Position numbers and translations under genes: made by a program. From an uncultured Bacteroidales bacterium (GTDB taxonomy: Bacteria > Bacteroidota > Bacteroidia > Bacteroidales > FEN-979), in the NCBI GenBank assembly GCA_903837605.1, contig CAILVF010000021.1, positions 1-64,000 of the forward strand: 64,000 nucleotides of DNA, written 5' to 3'. Shown one piece after another: positions 59,960-64,000 of this stretch. The first letter of the stretch is position 1. Each line of letters begins with the position of its first letter. The notes under the pieces are model-generated. The model ran no database searches and was not told the DNA's origin. It saw only the letters and a list, made by a program, of their open reading frames with translations.

Positions 59960-62710
59960 ATTCGTATAGTCTCTGAAATCTTTCTTTTTATTCAGTTTCA
60001 TATCCTGCAGCATAGACGCCTTGATGTTTATCGAAAAGTTCCAGCTTTGTTGCCCGCCTTTGGGAATCCACCCGAAACTCATTTCCCAGCAATGCAGGTC
60101 ACGGTATACCTGGACCGACGTATATGACAGTTCCCCATGCGAGAAGTCCCATCCTGTAGTCAAAGTGATCTTCCATTTCGGGGTGATATTGACCTGGCCG
60201 CTTACGCCAAGGGTCTGGGTTACCTGGTCAGTATTGTGCATGACCGTGCTGCTGTATGAATTGGAGTAATGAAAATTGTAAGAAATATTAAAACTCCAGG
60301 GTATATCAAAATCAACATAGTAATCATAGTCAGGTATCGTCTCTGTTTTTTCCTGGGTGCTCATTGCAGCAGGGGGCCCCACATTACCCGTTGCACCGGG
60401 TGCAACCGGTTTCTTCTTCTTTACCTTATCGGAAGAAAGACTGTAGTTAAACCCAATATCCACACTCGAATTGTCAAATTTCAACAGCTTGTTATAGGCC
60501 TTAAGGGTTGTTTCATTAATTCGCCTGTTAAGTGAATCATGCACATACATATCCCATTGCGCACCGTATTGAACAGTAAGCCCTTTGATTATAGTGCTTC
60601 TCGCCGATAATTGCAAGGGGGACCAGTTTAAGGAATCCTTGGCAAGATCATACGATATGCGTAATGTGAGATCATCGATCAGAGGGATCTTTTTTGTTCC
60701 GGTGACCGTGTCTTTCCTGTTCCTGACTTTCATTTCAAGGTTATTGCTTATTCCAAAACTAACCACTCCCGATTTATACTGGTTTGGCGAACCGTAAATA
60801 CCTTGCTCGAAAATGGAATATTTCTGAGGATTCCTGGTATTGGTGTCATTGGCGATATACTTGTAATACCCGAGCTTTGCTCCGGAGAAATCGGGAGAAT
60901 ATGAAAACCCGATTGTTGGAGTAACCATATGCCTGATGGCAATAAGCGCACCCTTTTTAAACTGGTACATCCCGTATATCCTCGTATTGATCGATGATGA
61001 GAAATTTGCATCAATGGCATTTGCGAACCCTGCGACCTGCTCCGTTTTATATCCCGGCTTGATGGTGTCACCAGGTGCAACAATAATGGTATCCTTCTGG
61101 TAGTATTTCCTGATCGTCTTGAAATACATCCTGTCAACCATGTTGATGGAATTCGTCCAGGTGAAAAACTTCAATACACGGATTGAAGCGCTGATAGGGA
61201 TAGTATGCCTTATGCCGTTTTGAAGGCTGTCAATCCAGTTGCCTTTGAACAACAGGGAGTCTTTTGTGTAATACCTGTTTTCCATATCCAGGTTATACTT
61301 CATACTGATATTTTCATACCATCTGATATTTCCCACAGGATTCTTTCTCCGAAAAGGATAAAACTGATTCACCGACAAAGCAACCTGGGGAAGCACCAGG
61401 TTTATGGTTTTTGACAGGGTGTTCTGATTGTGGTTGAAGTTCAGGTTCAGAAAAACCTTCCCTCCGAAATTCGTCGAATAGTTAACGCTTGAAGTAAAGG
61501 TATTTGAAAGATAATTCTGTGCGCTTGAGCTGAGATTATACTGGTTATAGGTGTTACTGACTATGTTCACATTTGCCGAGAAAGTCGATTTTGGCCTTGC
61601 TTTCGGGTCCTGGGTATGGGTCCAGTGAAATTCAAAGTCTTTTTTAATCTGGAAATTCGGGTCATCCTCAGAGCCAATCCGGTTGTAGGCATAGCCGAAC
61701 CTTACACTCCCATTGTATTTGTATCTTTTTGTATAACGGGCCGATGGCCTGATTGCCCAGCTGCCATGGGTGTATATATCTCCAACCACAGTAAGGTCCA
61801 TATACTGGCTCAAAGCAAAATAATAACCCAGGTTCTGAAAATAAAAACCACGTGTGTCGGATTCTCCGTAGGTGGGAAGGATTAAGCCCGAACGCCTTCC
61901 CGATTTGCTTGGAAAATACCCGAAAGGAACAAGAATAGGCGTGGAAACACCTGCGATCTCCATAAATGCAGGACCGGTGATAACACGTTTCCCGGGAATT
62001 ACTTTTGCTTTCCCAAAACGAAACGCATAATGAGGATCTTCAGGGCGGTCACAGGTAGTATAGGCTCCGTTTTTTACGTAGGTTACGTCATTTTCCATTT
62101 TTTTGACTACGGTTCCGTGCAGGTAACCCTCATCCTGCTTGGTAAATACCGTTTTAATATAACCCTGTTTGGAGTTATAATTATACCGCATCTGTTTTGA
62201 CTTGAAGGAAAGCGCCCCCTGTGTAAACTCAGGGATGCCCTGGTCCTTCCCGGTGGAGTCCGGAACTCCTTCGGCAAATACCTCGTTTTTGGGAAAATCT
62301 ATCTCAAGATAGGCCGATTTCATGCTGATGTCTTCGTACTTTACATCTGCATCCTTGAACATATATACTTTTTGATGCTCAATCTCAAATCTGAGTGAAT
62401 CGGTCGCCTTAAATTCAACTTTTGATTTCAATGCCACTGAAGGCTTCTTTTTCTTTGATAAACTGTCTGATTTTAACGAATCTTTTTTGACTGCGGATGA
62501 GTCGCTTGTTGCAATCAGGTTTTTCTTTATGGAATCCTGGACATGCACGCTGTCGGCCGGGAATTTCTTAAGGGAATCCGGCAAATGGATGCTGCCGGCA
62601 GAGGTCTTTCTTACAGTATCCCGCAGGACCGGATAAAAAGCATGCAGATTAAACCCCGTAAAAATGAAAAGGAGTAAGAAGGTAGTCCTTGTTAATAATT
62701 TGGTTAACAA
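59957..62710 (-). CDS. lptD: LPS-assembly protein LptD-like outer-membrane protein
   Basis: 917 residues. Signal segment (FLLLFIFTGFNLHA), a Ser/Lys/Asp-rich linker of about 60 residues, then an OstA-type beta-jellyroll (ALSFKSKQMRYNYNSKQGYI, NGAYTTCDRPEDPHYAFR) and a large barrel (PFGYFPSKSGRRSGLILPTYG, then some 20 Tyr/Phe-rich strands ending with WNFSINIKAS). It inserts LPS into the outer membrane. The first in-frame start is TTG at 62710, with GAAGAG upstream. An in-frame stop lies a few codons further upstream and no ATG is available, so TTG initiation is likely. Confidence 0.9.
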   Translation of the reverse strand: MLTKLLTRTTFLLLFIFTGFNLHAFYPVLRDTVRKTSAGSIHLPDSLKKFPADSVHVQDSIKKNLIATSDSSAVKKDSLKSDSLSKKKKPSVALKSKVEFKATDSLRFEIEHQKVYMFKDADVKYEDISMKSAYLEIDFPKNEVFAEGVPDSTGKDQGIPEFTQGALSFKSKQMRYNYNSKQGYIKTVFTKQDEGYLHGTVVKKMENDVTYVKNGAYTTCDRPEDPHYAFRFGKAKVIPGKRVITGPAFMEIAGVSTPILVPFGYFPSKSGRRSGLILPTYGESDTRGFYFQNLGYYFALSQYMDLTVVGDIYTHGSWAIRPSARYTKRYKYNGSVRFGYAYNRIGSEDDPNFQIKKDFEFHWTHTQDPKARPKSTFSANVNIVSNTYNQYNLSSSAQNYLSNTFTSSVNYSTNFGGKVFLNLNFNHNQNTLSKTINLVLPQVALSVNQFYPFRRKNPVGNIRWYENISMKYNLDMENRYYTKDSLLFKGNWIDSLQNGIRHTIPISASIRVLKFFTWTNSINMVDRMYFKTIRKYYQKDTIIVAPGDTIKPGYKTEQVAGFANAIDANFSSSINTRIYGMYQFKKGALIAIRHMVTPTIGFSYSPDFSGAKLGYYKYIANDTNTRNPQKYSIFEQGIYGSPNQYKSGVVSFGISNNLEMKVRNRKDTVTGTKKIPLIDDLTLRISYDLAKDSLNWSPLQLSARSTIIKGLTVQYGAQWDMYVHDSLNRRINETTLKAYNKLLKFDNSSVDIGFNYSLSSDKVKKKKPVAPGATGNVGPPAAMSTQEKTETIPDYDYYVDFDIPWSFNISYNFHYSNSYSSTVMHNTDQVTQTLGVSGQVNITPKWKITLTTGWDFSHGELSYTSVQVYRDLHCWEMSFGWIPKGGQQSWNFSINIKASMLQDMKLNKKKDFRDYTN

Positions 62711-62799
62711 CTTCTCTTCCGGATTCTGAGGTTAATAATATATCTTTGTTTTGAAAACAGATTGGATTAATGACTTGAAAATCCATGTTTTTCGGTGTT

Positions 62800-62807
62800 C
62801 AAAACTA
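62800..62807 (-). promoter_or_regulatory. Possible -7 box (TAGTTTTG) for lptD
   Basis: Minus-strand TAGTTTTG, 90 bp upstream of the lptD start. A plus-strand TATCTTTG at 62741-62748 could serve the amidase, 158 bp away. Confidence 0.35.
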
Positions 62808-62905
62808 ATCAAAATAGTTAGATTTATTGAACTTTTTATGAATCTTTAACAATAAAACAAAGGCTTTCAGTCGTTTACAAAAGTCGTGCTGAGTTCTGCC
62901 CCAAC

Positions 62906-64000
62906 ATGGAAAAATCAAAGATCCATTCACCTGCCTGGTTAATTTTTACCTGCCTCTTTTTATTGTCACTTTCTGTTAACGTCTCGGCCCAGAAAAAAGT
63001 TGCAATAAACAGGGTGGTGATTGATGCCGGACATGGTGGACAGGACCCCGGAACAATCGGCCGCCGTGCAAAAGAAAAAAATGTAGCCCTTGCCATCGCC
63101 CTGAAACTGGGCTATATGATCCAGAAGAATTTCAAGGATGTTAAGGTGATCTTTACCCGTGATCGCGATGTTTTTGTCGAGCTTAACCGCAGGGCCCAGT
63201 TTGCCAACGATATGAAAGCCGACCTTTTTATCTCCATTCACTGCAATGCCAATAATAATCATTCATTGAAAGGGGCCGAAACCTATGTTATGGGGCTGCA
63301 TAAAACCCAGGCTAATCTTGAAATCGCGAAGACTGAAAATGCCTCAATCCTCATGGAGTCTGATTACGCAAATCATTATAACGGGTTTAACCCGAACTCG
63401 GATGAATCCTATATTACATTTTCAATGTTCCAGGATGCCTATCTCGAACAAAGTATGGAATTCGCAGCTGAAGTCCAGAAACAGTTTGAAGAACGGGTCG
63501 GGATGAACGACAGGGGCGTCAGGCAGGCCGGGTTCCTTGTCCTCTATAAAACAACTATGCCAAGTGTCCTTGTGGAAACCGGTTACCTGAGTAATCCCAA
63601 TGAGGAAACTTTCATGGTCACCGACAAGGGCCAGGAATATATTTCTTCGGCTATCTTCAAGGCATTTAAAACATTTAAACAGAATGTTGAGCACCCGGAA
63701 CAAGCAATAAACCAGCAATATCCCAAATCCTACCTGCCTAAACCCGAAACCGCACAACTTGCGAAACCAGCTCCGGATTCATCACCGGGGAAACAGTATA
63801 AAAAACCGGGAAAGACCGAAACCATCCAAACTCAAACCAGGGCGGATGTTGCAAAATCATCTTTCCGGGGCACGGTGTCGTTCAGGGTTCAGATCGCATC
63901 CATGTCAAAGGAAGTATCAACTTCATCCTCTGTCTTTGCCGGACTTTCAGGAGTAAGGATGTACCAGCATAACGGGATGTTCAAGTATACTGTTGGCGAT
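62906..64000 (+). CDS. N-acetylmuramoyl-L-alanine amidase, partial
   Basis: 365 codons to the window edge, open at the 3' end. Signal peptide (LIFTCLFLLSLSVNVSA). Amidase_3 zinc site: VVIDAGHGGQDPG, the Glu in GRRAKEKNVAL, IHCNANNNHSLKGAETYV, and LVETGYLSN. A Pro/Lys/Gln-rich linker leads to the start of an apparent SPOR domain (FRVQIASMSKE). It cleaves peptidoglycan stem peptides at division sites. Divergent from lptD, a neighbourhood conserved in Bacteroidota. Confidence 0.92.
   Translation, partial: MEKSKIHSPAWLIFTCLFLLSLSVNVSAQKKVAINRVVIDAGHGGQDPGTIGRRAKEKNVALAIALKLGYMIQKNFKDVKVIFTRDRDVFVELNRRAQFANDMKADLFISIHCNANNNHSLKGAETYVMGLHKTQANLEIAKTENASILMESDYANHYNGFNPNSDESYITFSMFQDAYLEQSMEFAAEVQKQFEERVGMNDRGVRQAGFLVLYKTTMPSVLVETGYLSNPNEETFMVTDKGQEYISSAIFKAFKTFKQNVEHPEQAINQQYPKSYLPKPETAQLAKPAPDSSPGKQYKKPGKTETIQTQTRADVAKSSFRGTVSFRVQIASMSKEVSTSSSVFAGLSGVRMYQHNGMFKYTVGD

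Overview
The window reads as a chromosomal segment of a Bacteroidota bacterium, most likely an anaerobic or microaerophilic, uncultured member of the Bacteroidales. The evidence is type IX secretion (Por) sorting domains on three surface proteins, gldFG, DUF3667, DUF4340 and DUF2723 family proteins, a CarboxypepD_reg-like protein, the RidA-LptD-amidase block, and many upstream sites matching the Bacteroidota -7 promoter element TAnnTTTG. No rRNA, tRNA, CRISPR array, insertion sequence or phage gene was seen. Coding density is high and most genes are housekeeping.

Layout. 0-5.3 kb (mostly minus): the start of a sugar aminotransferase, purC, two secreted YCF48-type propeller proteins and a phoH ATPase. 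5.3-7.1 kb: a SAM hydrolase-like protein and a DUF3667 membrane protein. 7.2-13.3 kb (plus): gldF-gldG-DUF4340, then a GT4 glycosyltransferase and an O-antigen ligase-like protein. 13.4-14.8 kb: gdhA. 15.0-28.7 kb (plus): the most unusual region. Two large paralogous proteins (receiver domains plus a PEP-synthase-type ATP-grasp module, without the usual phosphohistidine and PEP domains) bracket a soluble NuoE/NuoF/(2Fe-2S-GltD-ferredoxin-molybdopterin-like) redox complex and a rubrerythrin-like protein. 28.7-34.2 kb: a heparinase-like secreted protein, a carboxypeptidase-regulatory-domain protein, a phosphoesterase and gpmA. 34.3-44.6 kb: a DUF2723 membrane protein, a deacetylase, radC, birA, a barrel-like protein, a tiny lipoprotein, ung, an MbnP/MauG pair and ispE. 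44.6-50.5 kb: lptF/G-type permease, GT39, tgt, GT2 and an ECF sigma factor. 50.6-56.4 kb: hutU and a peptidase operon (M28, DUF6263-like, M24). 56.8-59.5 kb: an ECF sigma / membrane anti-sigma-like / exported CHAT protease operon. 59.5-64 kb: RidA, LptD and an amidase that runs off the window.

Three observations stand out. First, the 15-28.7 kb locus couples receiver/ATP-grasp proteins to a redox complex with two predicted NAD(P)H sites and a molybdopterin-like domain that has lost its Cys/Sec ligand. Second, the CHAT operon predicts a caspase-like protease in the periplasm under the control of a membrane anti-sigma-like protein. Third, eight short-period (7 or 8 bp) repeat arrays sit at gene 3' ends. 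They are phased on or next to stop codons and often form inverted arms. One of them puts the start codon of a di-heme peroxidase gene in the loop of a 29-bp perfect hairpin and encodes part of that gene's signal peptide.

All functional calls are from reading the sequence; no database search was run.
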